Source of the DNA: Amnibacterium setariae
GTDB lineage: Bacteria; Actinomycetota; Actinomycetes; Actinomycetales; Microbacteriaceae
Direction: 5' to 3'
DNA length: 64,000 bases
NCBI RefSeq assembly: GCF_003581425.1
Contig: NZ_QXTG01000002.1
Location: 1,485,560-1,549,559, forward strand
Shown piece after piece: positions 35,958 through 44,596 of the stretch. The position numbers and the translations under genes were made by a program. The notes below the pieces were generated by a model. That model did not search any database and was not told the origin of the DNA. It saw only the letters and a list, made by a program, of their open reading frames with translations. Position 1 is the stretch's first letter, and each line of letters begins with the position of its first letter.

Positions 35958-36506
35958 GTGACGACCGGTGCCGTGATCCGCATGCGGGTGCGCCGCGCGG
36001 GTCTGCTCGGGCTCGGCGGGCTGCTCGTATGGGCGCTCGTCGGCCTGCCGTTCTTCGTCTTCCCGACCGTCGACCCGGTCCCCCGGCGCGCCGACGCCGT
36101 ACTGGTCCTCGGGCCGCCGGTGCACGAGCGGGTGGAGGTCGCGGAGCGGCTGCTCGCCGAGGGGCGGGTGTCCGCGGCGCTGGTCTCCGTCCCCTACGAC
36201 CGGGTGCCGCCGGAGACGGCGGCCCTGTGCGCGCAGCCACGCGTCACCTGCTTCGACCCGTCGCCCCGCACGACGCGCGGCGAGGCGCGGGCGCTGCGCC
36301 GGTTCGCCGAGGAGCGCGGCTGGCGGAGCGTCGTCGTCACCTCGATGCCGGCGCACCTCGCCCGCGCGCGGGCGATCGTCGGCCGATGCTTCGACGGACG
36401 GATCGCGATGGTCGCCGACGCGGAGGGGCCCTACCTCGGCTGGCCGTACCAGTACGCCTACCAGACCGCCGCGACGGTCAAGAGCTGGTTCCTGCCCGGC
36501 TGCTGA
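35958..36506 (+). CDS. YdcF/DUF218 family membrane protein
   Basis: 182 residues. One N-terminal membrane helix (about 12-35) precedes a DUF218 domain: ADAVLVLGPPVHERVEVAERLLAEGRVSAALVS, then TRGEARALRRFAEERGWRSVVVTSMPAHLARARAIVGRCF. The cysteines in the AALCAQPRVTCF region may form a disulfide outside the cell. DUF218 proteins are linked to envelope or vancomycin-sensitivity phenotypes; the reaction is unknown. It starts with GTG close behind a GGAGGG sequence; slightly later starts are possible. Confidence 0.85.
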   Translation: MTTGAVIRMRVRRAGLLGLGGLLVWALVGLPFFVFPTVDPVPRRADAVLVLGPPVHERVEVAERLLAEGRVSAALVSVPYDRVPPETAALCAQPRVTCFDPSPRTTRGEARALRRFAEERGWRSVVVTSMPAHLARARAIVGRCFDGRIAMVADAEGPYLGWPYQYAYQTAATVKSWFLPGC

Positions 36507-36518
36507 CGGAGCTGAGGA

Positions 36519-36770
36519 TCAGCCCCAGCCGCCGTCGTCGCCCGACCCGCCCTCGTCGTTCCGGTACAGGCTGTCCGGCACCGCGACGTCCGCCTCCGGC
36601 GCCGGGTAGCGGAGGGGCCGGGGCTGCAGCACGGTGCGCGCTCGACCGAGGAGCCGCGAGAGGAGCCCCGGCGCGGGCGCCGGCACGAGCGACACGGCCG
36701 GAGCAGCGCTGCTCGGCGTGCGGGTCGCAGGAGCGGCGAGCCGCTGCCGGCGATCGGTCGAGGTCGTCAT
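36519..36770 (-). CDS. Small hypothetical protein
   Basis: 83 residues, Arg/Pro/Ala-rich in the first half (RRQRLAAPATRTPSSAAPAVSLVPAPAPGLLSRLLGRART) with an acidic Gly-rich end (YRNDEGGSGDDGGWG). It is convergent with the YdcF gene (12-bp gap). It is likely disordered and may be a cytoplasmic accessory protein. No family is recognised; the upstream same-frame extension is antisense to the GT2 gene and rejected. Confidence 0.5.
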   Translation of the reverse strand: MTTSTDRRQRLAAPATRTPSSAAPAVSLVPAPAPGLLSRLLGRARTVLQPRPLRYPAPEADVAVPDSLYRNDEGGSGDDGGWG

Positions 36771-37049
36771 GGCGGCGAGCGTAGGTACCTGTGGACCCGC
36801 TGAGACGCACCACGCCGGTGTGCCTCGAATTGGTCGCGTGGCCCTCGCGCGCCTTCGCGGAGGGGTCCGGGAGGATCGTCTCGACGCCGTCGACCCGGCC
36901 TCACGAGCACTCGCCCCTGCTTTCAGGGGAGGAGCAGGTTCCGCAATCTGCCACGCCGATGCAGTGCGTCCTCTTGGGACGCCTCCGCGTGCACCATGGG
37001 CGGATCGCAGCCGGGGAAGCCCGGATGCGCTGAGGAGGTCCGGTTCGCG

Positions 37050-38525
37050 ATGAAGGTTTCCGTCGTCGTCCCCGTGTTCAACACCGGGGCCGAGATCGAG
37101 GCGCTGATCGAGTCCCTCCGCGCGCAGTCGCTGCCGCGGTCGGAGTGGGAGGCGGTGTTCGTCGACGACGGGTCGACGGACGGCACGCCCGACTTCGTCG
37201 AGCACCTGATCGCCGGCGACGAGAACATGCGCCTCTTGCGCGAGAAGCCCTCCGGCTGGCCCGGGCGCCCGCGCAACGTGGGCATCGACCACGCCCGTGG
37301 CGACTACGTCTTCTTCAGCGACGACGACGACACGCTCGGCCCGGAGGCGCTCGAGCGGATGGCCGCCTTCGCCGACGAGCACCGTTCCGACGTCGTGATC
37401 CCCCGCACCGTCGGCAAGAACCGCGGTGTGCCCGCCATCACGCGGACCGTCGTCGACGCGCAGCGCGAGCCCGCGCTGATCATGTCGTCGCTCGCGCCGC
37501 AGAAGCTGTTCCGGCGGGCCTTCCTCGTCGAGCAGGGCATCCGCTTCCGCGAGGGCCACTTCCGCCTCGAGGACCACCTGTTCGTGTCGACCGCCTACCT
37601 CCGGGCGACGCGCGTGAGCACGTTCGCCGACTACCCCTGCTACTACCTCGCCTACCAGACGGGCCGCCCGCACATCTCGCAGCAGCAGCCGGACTGGCAC
37701 GGCTACTTCGGCAGCGTGCGCGCCTGCCTCGACGGCGTCGACGCCGAGTGCCGCGACCCCGAGGTCGCCCGGGTCATGCGCAGCCGCTGGCTGCGGGTCG
37801 AGGCGCTCTCCCGCCTCCGCGGCGTCGGGTACGAGAAGAACGCGTCGCCCTCGCTCGTCGAGGAGGTGCGGTCGCTGCTCGTCGACCGCTTCCCCGTCGA
37901 GGAGCTGCAGGCGCTGAAGCCGATCGACCGCATGCTCGCCCTGCTGCTCGTCGAGGGCCGCGTCGAGGAGGCCGAGGCGCTCGCGCACTGGGAGTCCTCG
38001 CTCTCCGTCGCGACCGAGGTGACGAGCGCGAAGGTGGAGCGCGGCGGTACCGTCCGCATCGCCCTGCGTTCAGCGCTCCAACCGGGGTCACCGCTGCCAC
38101 GGGTCACGAGCGACCGCGTCCGCTACCCGAGCGGAGCGGAGCTGCTCGAGCACGTCGCGGGCTACACCCGGATCGGCGTGGAGCTGCAGCAGGCGAAGAC
38201 GAAGGTGCGCCGCCCGCTCGAGGTCGCCTACGGCGCGGAGGGCGAAAGCGTCGCGACGCTCGCCGTCGGCGCCGAGCCGCTCGTGCCCGGCCGCTGGGAC
38301 GTGCTCGCGCTCGCGGGCGAGCACCGCTCGCGCCGCCGCCGCGCCGTGCAGGCGGGCGAGGGCCTGCGCCTCCCGTCCCGCAGCCGCCGCGTGGGCGCGA
38401 TGGCCCTGGGCTTCACCGACGTCGGCCGCATCTCGATCCGGGTGCAGCGCTTCACCCCGACCTCGTTCGCGCGTCGAGCGGCCCGCAAGCTCCGCCGCAC
38501 GGTACTGGTCCCTCGCCAGGGCTGA
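37050..38525 (+). CDS. Glycosyltransferase family 2 protein
   Basis: 491 residues. The GT-A domain is N-terminal: VSVVVPVFNTGAEIEALIESL, VFVDDGSTDGTPDFV (about 45-58) and RNVGIDHARGDYVFFSDDDDTL (the DxD-like metal site near 91-95). The remaining 250 residues hold an LEDHLF motif and a C-terminal beta-rich domain (about 330-460) resembling TarS/GT2 accessory domains of teichoic-acid-type transferases. It probably glycosylates a surface polymer. GGAGG lies 9 nt before the ATG. It is monocistronic. Confidence 0.9.
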   Translation: MKVSVVVPVFNTGAEIEALIESLRAQSLPRSEWEAVFVDDGSTDGTPDFVEHLIAGDENMRLLREKPSGWPGRPRNVGIDHARGDYVFFSDDDDTLGPEALERMAAFADEHRSDVVIPRTVGKNRGVPAITRTVVDAQREPALIMSSLAPQKLFRRAFLVEQGIRFREGHFRLEDHLFVSTAYLRATRVSTFADYPCYYLAYQTGRPHISQQQPDWHGYFGSVRACLDGVDAECRDPEVARVMRSRWLRVEALSRLRGVGYEKNASPSLVEEVRSLLVDRFPVEELQALKPIDRMLALLLVEGRVEEAEALAHWESSLSVATEVTSAKVERGGTVRIALRSALQPGSPLPRVTSDRVRYPSGAELLEHVAGYTRIGVELQQAKTKVRRPLEVAYGAEGESVATLAVGAEPLVPGRWDVLALAGEHRSRRRRAVQAGEGLRLPSRSRRVGAMALGFTDVGRISIRVQRFTPTSFARRAARKLRRTVLVPRQG

Positions 38526-38565
38526 CGTCCGCGCCGGCCCGCACTCCCAGCGCTCCTACTCCGTC

Positions 38566-38603
38566 GGTCGAGATACGAGCGCAGCGAGTCTCGAGACCAC
38601 CCC
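38566..38603. repeat. Palindrome-like repeat D, copy 1
   Basis: A 38-bp element beginning GGTCGAGATACGAGCG and ending CTCGAGACCACCCC, with imperfect dyad symmetry. A copy with four differences lies at 48681-48718. It sits between convergent gene ends, after the GT2 gene and before the PH/SHOCT gene stop. Confidence 0.75.
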
Positions 38604-38607
38604 GCAC

Positions 38608-39033
38608 CTACTTCAGCAACCGCCGCTTCGCCCCTTCGAACTCCGCCTCGGTGAGCACCCCCGAGTCCCGCAGCCGAACGAGCCGCTCGAGTTCACCCGC
38701 GATGGACTCGCCGGCGGCACCCGTGGCAGTCGGCAGCGCCTCGGCGACACGCGCCAGATCGGCGAATTTCCCGGTGAACCGCTCCGGCTGCCCGAGCACA
38801 CGCAGCGCGAGCCCGTGGTCTCCCACACGCACGTCAGCGACGACAGCAAGGGGCCACGCCTCTTGCGACTGCGACACGAAGCCGAGCCCGCTGAACAGCA
38901 GTCGCCGGTCGGTGATCATCAGCGCCCCGGCATGTCCGTGCTCCGCGCGGACGGCGCGCACCCAGAGGCGCTCGGACTCGCCCGTCTGGAGCATCGACCG
39001 CACGACCGCGACGTGACGCTGTACCGAGACCAT
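38608..39033 (-). CDS. PH-like domain protein with C-terminal SHOCT motif
   Basis: 141 residues. The first 95 residues form a beta-rich PH-like fold (GALMITDRRLLFSGLGFVSQSQEAWPL, LALRVLGQPERFTGKFADL), and the end (ELERLVRLRDSGVLTEAEFEGAKRRLL) is a SHOCT motif, a short helix pair thought to mediate oligomerisation. Such proteins are common, possibly membrane- or stress-related. The ATG at 39033 is preferred to the longer frame because the extension is not protein-like. Confidence 0.78.
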   Translation of the reverse strand: MVSVQRHVAVVRSMLQTGESERLWVRAVRAEHGHAGALMITDRRLLFSGLGFVSQSQEAWPLAVVADVRVGDHGLALRVLGQPERFTGKFADLARVAEALPTATGAAGESIAGELERLVRLRDSGVLTEAEFEGAKRRLLK

Positions 39034-39128
39034 GCCTTCAGCATGGCGGCTCGACTCCGCTGCCGCAGCGACGATGTCGTCGCCCACGCGTGCCCTCTGA
39101 GCGCGCATCTCCTCGACGAGCGCTGCGC

Positions 39129-39272
39129 TTATCGGTCGGCGAGGTCCTCGTCGATGCGCGCGTACATCTCGTCAAGGGGCCCGCGAGCGGCACTCCGCTC
39201 GTCGTGGGGCTGTGTCTGCTTCTCGGGACGCATCTGCGCGTGGGCGCGCAGGAACGGCAGGGTGAGCGCCAT
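39129..39272 (-). CDS. Possible small protein (47 residues)
   Basis: Starts with ATG preceded by GAGG at 5 nt, giving MALTLPFLRAHAQM, then a hydrophilic region ending DEMYARIDEDLADR. The good ribosome site and acidic helical tail suggest a real small protein. No family is recognised. Confidence 0.4.
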   Translation of the reverse strand: MALTLPFLRAHAQMRPEKQTQPHDERSAARGPLDEMYARIDEDLADR

Positions 39273-39561
39273 CGGCGCCTCGCTTTCGGGTAGCGCCGTG
39301 TGGGTGCACGGCATTCGGGGAGTTCACGTCATCGTGATCAGCGCATTCTTCCCCTGGAACCCTGGGCGTCGACAGACCCCGATCTAGGGACATGCCAAGA
39401 GGCGGCCGCGCCATCGACCACTGGAACTCGGCTCGAACTCGTTCCCGACCGTCATCTCGGCGTCGTGGACCCACCGAACAGCTCTGACGAGGAGCAACCG
39501 ACACGATCATCGCCCGCCGAAGGCGGGAGAAGTGCGCCGACTCGACCGCGACCGCGCCTCA
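39273..39561. other. Gene-free region
   Basis: About 290 bp of lower GC content than the flanking genes. No gene, repeat or strong signal was recognised; it may be a junction left by insertion or deletion near the gene remnant at 39562. Confidence 0.4.
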
Positions 39562-39807
39562 CTACGACTGCTCGTCGTCCTGCTGGTGCTCGTCGAGGTC
39601 GCCGTACAACCGGTCGAGCGGCGCGCTGACGTGCTCGAGCCACCACGCGCGAACACCGCGGCGTGTTCGACGGGTCGGGTACAGCACGGGCACCTCCTTG
39701 TGGCCGAGGAAGAAGTGTGCACCTTCAACAGCGTCGCGAGACAGATCGCCGACCAGGCCTGCGTAGGCCCCGTCCGTGTGCGGCAGACCGTTTGCGCGAC
39801 CGATCGC
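39562..39807 (-). pseudogene. 5'-truncated gene remnant
   Basis: An 81-residue open frame without an ATG, bounded upstream by a TAG (39808-39810). The text is strikingly protein-like: GLPHTDGAYAGLVGDL, AVEGAHFFLGHKEVPVLYP, WWLEHVSAPLDRLYGDLDEH. The first usable start is an internal GTG preceded by GGAGG, which would give only about 41 residues. The simplest reading is the C-terminal end of a truncated gene. Family is unknown. Confidence 0.45.
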
Positions 39808-39935
39808 CTAATCAGGACGACATGACAGGCGTGCTCCGCCGGGCCCCTCCTCGTTGGGTGCTCATCCGACAGCCTCGTGGCGCACCGTCGGCGGACTTGC
39901 GTACGGTGCTGTGCACCCGGCCCGCGAGGAGCACA

Positions 39936-40967
39936 ATGCACTGCACCCTGGTCCCGCCCTACATCCTGCAGGCGCTCGCCCGCCAGGACGATCCCGCCGT
40001 CCGTGACGCCGCAGTGCGCACGCTCGCCTTCGAGAAGACCTTCGCCGTCAGCCGCCTCATCGGGGATCGGGCGTTACGTCAGGCCACGGCGACGACCGCG
40101 CCGCGTCTGCAGCGACTGATCCACGATGCCCTCAACGGCGAGGACCTGCCCGGCGAGCTGGTCCGACGCGAGGGCGCTCCTGCGAGCGCCGACGTCGCGG
40201 TCAACGAGGCGTACGAGGGGCTCGGCGACACCTGGGAGCTCTACCTCGGCGTCTACGGCCGGAACTCGATCGACGACGCCGGGCTGGCACTCTCCGGCAC
40301 CGTCCACTTCTCGGAGCAGTACGACAACGCGTACTGGGACGGCGAGCAGATGGTGTTCGGCGACGGGGACGGCATGCTCTTCAACCGGTTCACGATCTCC
40401 GTCGACGTGATCGGGCACGAGCTCACCCACGGCGTCACCGGCGCGACTGCCGACCTCGCTTACAAGAACCAGTCGGGTGCGCTGAACGAGTCGATCTCCG
40501 ACGTGTTCGGATCGATGGTGAAGCAGTACTCGCTCGGGCAGACCGCTGAAGAGGCGGATTGGCTCATCGGCGCCGGCCTGCTCGCGGAGAGCGTGAACGG
40601 GGTCGCGCTCCGCTCCATGCGGGCTCCCGGCACGGCGTACGACGACGAGCGGCTCGGCGGCAAGGACCCGCAGCCCGCCCACATCCGCGACTACCTGCGC
40701 ACGACGAGCGACAACGGCGGCGTGCACACGAACTCGGGGATCCCGAACCACGCGTTCTACCTCGCTGCGGTCGCGCTCGGCGGCAATGCCTGGGAGCGAG
40801 CGGGCCGCGTCTGGTTCGAGACGCTGACCGGCGGCGAGCTGCGGTCCGACGCCACGTTCCCGCAGTTCGCGCAGCTCACCGTCGCGACTGCGGAGCGGCT
40901 GCTCGGTACGGAGGCGCGGAAGGCGGTCGCCGAGGCGTGGGCCGGGGTGGGGCTGGTGACGTCATGA
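39936..40967 (+). CDS. Protealysin-like M4 metallopeptidase
   Basis: 343 residues, thermolysin fold. Zinc ligands come from HELTH (161-165, catalytic Glu162) and Glu185 in NESISD; His263 in GGVHTNSG is the catalytic acid-base position. There is no signal peptide. Instead the N-terminus carries the short protealysin-type propeptide motif (MHCTLVPPYILQAL, with Cys3 as a possible zinc switch). Proteins of this type are kept inactive by the propeptide and often act inside the cell or are released without a Sec signal. The ATG is preceded by GAGGAG. The stop overlaps the emfourin-like gene as ATGA. Confidence 0.93.
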   Translation: MHCTLVPPYILQALARQDDPAVRDAAVRTLAFEKTFAVSRLIGDRALRQATATTAPRLQRLIHDALNGEDLPGELVRREGAPASADVAVNEAYEGLGDTWELYLGVYGRNSIDDAGLALSGTVHFSEQYDNAYWDGEQMVFGDGDGMLFNRFTISVDVIGHELTHGVTGATADLAYKNQSGALNESISDVFGSMVKQYSLGQTAEEADWLIGAGLLAESVNGVALRSMRAPGTAYDDERLGGKDPQPAHIRDYLRTTSDNGGVHTNSGIPNHAFYLAAVALGGNAWERAGRVWFETLTGGELRSDATFPQFAQLTVATAERLLGTEARKAVAEAWAGVGLVTS

Positions 40968-41230
40968 ACGTCCAGCGAGTGGTGATCACGCGGAGCGGCG
41001 GCTTCACCGGCATCAGCGTCACCGCCGAGGTCGACGATGCGGACGAGGCGGCGAAACTGACGGAGGCGGTCCGCAGCGCCGCCGACCGTCCGGCCGGCCG
41101 AGGCCGGGACGACTTCGTCTACGAGTTCACGATCGTGACGACCGAGACGACTGATCGCATCGACCTCACGGGCTCGCAGCTCCCCCGCGACCTGCGTCCG
41201 GTGGTGCAGGCCTTGCTCGCGCGCTCCTGA
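40964..41230 (+). CDS. Emfourin-like inhibitor of the M4 peptidase
   Basis: 88 residues with the emfourin signature RSGGFTGI near residues 10-17 and a central acidic helix. Emfourins are described as slow, tight inhibitors of protealysin-like peptidases and are encoded next to them, exactly as here. It would hold the peptidase inactive in the cytoplasm. Translation is coupled to the peptidase (ATGA). Identification rests on motif plus neighbour; inhibition of this particular enzyme is an inference. Confidence 0.82.
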   Translation: MNVQRVVITRSGGFTGISVTAEVDDADEAAKLTEAVRSAADRPAGRGRDDFVYEFTIVTTETTDRIDLTGSQLPRDLRPVVQALLARS

Positions 41231-41368
41231 CACGCCCGTCTCTCCTCAGATCCGGGGGTCCGGCGCCTCTGAGGCGGGATGCTCGGATGCAGGAAGAAAG
41301 GAAGAGGACGCACCGGGACGGCGCGTCCGGCTGGTTGACTGGGCCGACTGCTGCGGAGGGAGCCGCCC

Positions 41369-42721
41369 ATGTCCCTGAGCCGCCGCGTCCGGTTCGGCCT
41401 GATCGCCGCCGCGACCGTCGTTGTACTCCTGGTCGTCGCGCTCGTAGTCGTGCTGACCCTCCCCCGTCCGCTCGCCTCGGTCGACGTGGCCACGACGACC
41501 GCGGATCTCACGAACCCGGAGCGGGGCTGGACCGACGCGGTCGACCTCACGCAGCCGGACTCGATCACCTCGGCGCAGCGCGACGGCGTGACCATCGTGC
41601 ACACCTACGTGCGGCTCGACGCCTACCGCGACAGTGCGATCCCGGCCGACTTCCTCGCGACGCTCGACCGGGGCTTCTCCGCTCTCCGATCGGCGCACAT
41701 GAAGGTGGTGCTGCGGTTCGCCTACAACTTCGACGGCGCCGGACCCGACGCGCCCCTCGCCCGCATCGAGGAGCACGTGGCGCAGGTGAAGCCGGTCCTG
41801 GCCGAGAACCAGGACGTCGTCCTCGCCTTCGAGGCCGGCTTCATCGGCGCGTGGGGCGAGTGGCACGACTCCACGAACGGGCTCGCGACCGCCGCGGGAA
41901 AGGCTGCGGTGCTGAAGGCCGTGCTGAAGGCGTTCCCGTCCTCGCGTGACGTCGCGCTCCGCTACCCCTACGACATCCGGGCGCTCGTACCGAAGCAGGT
42001 GACCGCCGGCACCGCGTACGGCGGCTCCGCCGCAGCCCGCATCGGGAACCATCAGGACTGCTTCCTCAGCAGCGACCCCGACGACCGCGGCACCTGGGGG
42101 CAGAACGGCGGCACGGTCGAGGGAGACAAGGCTCTGGTGGCCTCGCTCGGCCGCTACACGATCGTCGGCGGCGAGATCTGCGGGACCTCTCCGCGGACGA
42201 CCTGTCCGACCGCGCTCTCGGAACTCAACCGCCTTCACTTCACCTACCTGAACCGGCAGTTCGACGCGAGCGCCCTCGCGCTGCTGCAGCAGGGCGGCTG
42301 CTCGAGGGAGATCGGTCAGCGACTCGGCTACCGGCTCGCCGTCACCCGTGTCGAGTGGACGCAGGAGGCGGACCACGAAGGAACGTTCCGCCTCGAGCTC
42401 ACGGTCCGTAACACCGGCTTCGCGCACGTCGTCAACGCTCGCCCCGTCTACGCGGTGCTCAGCAGAGGCGGGACGAGCGTGCCGGTCCGCCTGCGTACGG
42501 ACGTCCGCACCTGGGCCGCGGGCGCGACGACGACCGTCAGCGAAGACGTGCGCCTACCCGCGTCTGTGGCGCCGGGACGATGGGCTCTGAGCCTGTGGGC
42601 GCCGGACGCGGCTGCTGACCTTCGCGACATCCCCGAGTACGCGATCCGGTTCGCGCAGGCGGATGGTTGGGACGCAAGAACGGGGCGGAATGCCCTACCC
42701 GCGACCGTCACCGTCGATTGA
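41369..42721 (+). CDS. DUF4874/DUF4832 secreted protein
   Basis: 450 residues. A signal-anchor helix (about 10-32) is followed by a TIM-barrel-like DUF4874 domain (NPERGWTDAV near 48, VTIVHTYVRLDAYRDS, LRFAYNFDGAGPDAPL, FEAGFIGAWGEWHDS with a catalytic-looking Glu) and a C-terminal beta-sandwich DUF4832 domain (about 320-448). This domain pair occurs in secreted proteins of polysaccharide-associated loci; glycoside hydrolase activity is suspected but unproven. It is convergent with the PelF operon across a strong hairpin, so a joint role is plausible but unproven. Confidence 0.85.
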   Translation: MSLSRRVRFGLIAAATVVVLLVVALVVVLTLPRPLASVDVATTTADLTNPERGWTDAVDLTQPDSITSAQRDGVTIVHTYVRLDAYRDSAIPADFLATLDRGFSALRSAHMKVVLRFAYNFDGAGPDAPLARIEEHVAQVKPVLAENQDVVLAFEAGFIGAWGEWHDSTNGLATAAGKAAVLKAVLKAFPSSRDVALRYPYDIRALVPKQVTAGTAYGGSAAARIGNHQDCFLSSDPDDRGTWGQNGGTVEGDKALVASLGRYTIVGGEICGTSPRTTCPTALSELNRLHFTYLNRQFDASALALLQQGGCSREIGQRLGYRLAVTRVEWTQEADHEGTFRLELTVRNTGFAHVVNARPVYAVLSRGGTSVPVRLRTDVRTWAAGATTTVSEDVRLPASVAPGRWALSLWAPDAAADLRDIPEYAIRFAQADGWDARTGRNALPATVTVD

Positions 42722-42744
42722 GCCCGGCGATGACGACTGTTCAC

Positions 42745-42780
42745 GGATCAGGGGACCCGGTCCGTCAGGTCCCCTGATCC
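42745..42780. terminator. Bidirectional terminator hairpin
   Basis: A perfect 13-bp inverted repeat, GGATCAGGGGACC (42745-42757) and its complement (42768-42780), with a 10-nt loop. It lies between the stops of two convergent genes and probably ends transcription of both. No clear T-tract. Confidence 0.75.
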
Positions 42781-42793
42781 GCGCACAGCAGCG

Positions 42794-44596
42794 CTACGCG
42801 GCGCGGCGGTCCTGCTGAGAGGAGGACTCCGCCGGCGAAGCCGCCGGAGCCGGCTGTCGCACCGCGGGCAGCGGCTGACCGGTGACAGGCAGCGGCACGG
42901 GAAGGGTCTCGAGGAACTCGACCTCGGGCACCGAGCCGAAGCGCCGGTAGACGGACCGGTAGAGCGCCATCGCCGTGTCGATGTGGAAGTAGTGCTCGAC
43001 TCGAGCGCGCGCGTTCTCGCTCAGCCGGGCGAACAGCGCCTCGTCGCTCATGAGCCGCCTGACCGAGTCCGCAAGCCCGTCGACGTCATGCGCCGGCACG
43101 AGCAGGCCGCACGAGTCGACGACGCCGGTCGGTGCGGCATGCGCGTCCTGCACCACGATGGGATCCTCGACCAGCTGCTTCATGCCGCCGACGTAGGTGC
43201 CGATGGTGGGGAGGCCGATGGTCATCGCTTCGAGCACGACGATGGGCTGGCCCTCGTTGTGACTGGGCAGCACGAGCGCGTCATAGTTGCCGAACCGCTC
43301 CCGCAGGTTCACGCTCCCGAAGAACTTCACGTACCCGTCGAGGCCGAGCTCGTGGCACGTGCGGCGACAGAGCTCGACGTACTCCGGCATCTCCTCGTCC
43401 GGCCCCATCACGTCGAGCTCCCAATTCGTCACCCCTTCCGCGACGAGTTGCGCCATCGCCTTCAGCAGGTCGAGCAGTCCCTTGATCGGCACGACACGTG
43501 CGGCGTAGGCGAGCCTCCAGATGCGGTCGTCGCCCGCGAGCCGGCTCTGTGCCAGACGGGCATCGAACACGGCTCGCGCCTCGTCGAAATGCGATGGAGT
43601 GACTCCGTTCGCGAGCACGATCGACTTGTCGGGGTGCCCACCGAGGCCGGCGGCCTCCTCGATCGCATCGGGATAGAGGTACGTGATGAGGTCCGCTGCA
43701 CGGTAGGCGACGAGCCCGCTGTGCGCCCACCAGGCCATCCAGGCGCGCTGGCGGGGCGTGACCCGCGTCTGCTGCGGCTCCATCGCGGACGTCTCGTAGT
43801 GATCGAGCGTGCGCCACTCGTCGCGCGTGACGAGCGTGTCCATGCTCCGCTCGAGCAGGTGGTTGATCGTGTCTCGCGCGTACAGGTTGTGCTCCGTCAG
43901 CAGGAAGCTCGCGCCGTGCTGACGGGCCCCCGCTGCCGCGAGGAGTGCGGCAGCGCCGGTCGTGTGCGCGTGGTAGACCGTCGCCTTCGGCAGCACCAGA
44001 TCCGTCACGGCGAAGGCGAGCGAGAAGAACTCCCGCAGCTCCCAGAACAGCGCCGTGAAGGAGAGACCTGCTCGGGCGAAGTACTCCCGGGCCCGCGTCA
44101 TGAATGCGGCCGAGCTGATGACCGGCCAGATCCGGAAGGTGCGCGTGAGCGGGTTGATGCCGTCGTCGTAGAGCGACCAGAGCGCGTCGTCGTCGCCGGC
44201 GAGGTGGTCGTCCAGCGCTGCGAACAGCCGGTCGACGACCGCCTTCGTCGCCTTCCGCCCCAACCGGGAGTCGCGGGGCCGGAGGTCGAGGAAGCCCTGA
44301 CGATGCTCGCGCATGCTCTGATAGACGGGCATGACCCACTGCACCTGCGGCGGTACGTCGTACTTCTCGACGCTCGGGGAGTCGCCGTCCCACGCGATGT
44401 GGATGATGCCGATCCGGCGGTTCGGGTTCGCCTCGGCGATCTGATGCACCACCGCGGACAGCCCGCCGGTCAGGTACGGGTAGGTCGACTCGCAGACGAT
44501 CGCGACATCGACCGGCGCGTAGGACGCGCGGCGGGACCGGCCCGTGCGCTTCGGCGCGGTGCGGGTCGCGGCGTGGGCCGGTCTGCCGTAGGTCAT
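42794..44596 (-). CDS. pelF: PelF-type GT4 glycosyltransferase
   Basis: 600 residues, a cytosolic GT4 transferase with the PelF pattern: DVAIVCESTYPYLTGGLSAVVHQIAEANPNRRIGIIHI near the N-terminus, TEHNLYARDTINHL in the middle and the C-terminal catalytic face (AYAARVVPIKGLLDLLKAM, LDVMGPDEEMPEYVE, PSHNEGQPIVVLEAMTIGLPTIGTYVGGMKQL). PelF polymerises the Pel exopolysaccharide from UDP-sugars. It overlaps the GH-like gene (ATGA) and follows the PelG-like gene. N- and C-terminal tails are disordered. PelF in other bacteria acts with PelA/B/C/D/E/G; only part of that set is here. Confidence 0.87.
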   Translation of the reverse strand: MTYGRPAHAATRTAPKRTGRSRRASYAPVDVAIVCESTYPYLTGGLSAVVHQIAEANPNRRIGIIHIAWDGDSPSVEKYDVPPQVQWVMPVYQSMREHRQGFLDLRPRDSRLGRKATKAVVDRLFAALDDHLAGDDDALWSLYDDGINPLTRTFRIWPVISSAAFMTRAREYFARAGLSFTALFWELREFFSLAFAVTDLVLPKATVYHAHTTGAAALLAAAGARQHGASFLLTEHNLYARDTINHLLERSMDTLVTRDEWRTLDHYETSAMEPQQTRVTPRQRAWMAWWAHSGLVAYRAADLITYLYPDAIEEAAGLGGHPDKSIVLANGVTPSHFDEARAVFDARLAQSRLAGDDRIWRLAYAARVVPIKGLLDLLKAMAQLVAEGVTNWELDVMGPDEEMPEYVELCRRTCHELGLDGYVKFFGSVNLRERFGNYDALVLPSHNEGQPIVVLEAMTIGLPTIGTYVGGMKQLVEDPIVVQDAHAAPTGVVDSCGLLVPAHDVDGLADSVRRLMSDEALFARLSENARARVEHYFHIDTAMALYRSVYRRFGSVPEVEFLETLPVPLPVTGQPLPAVRQPAPAASPAESSSQQDRRAA

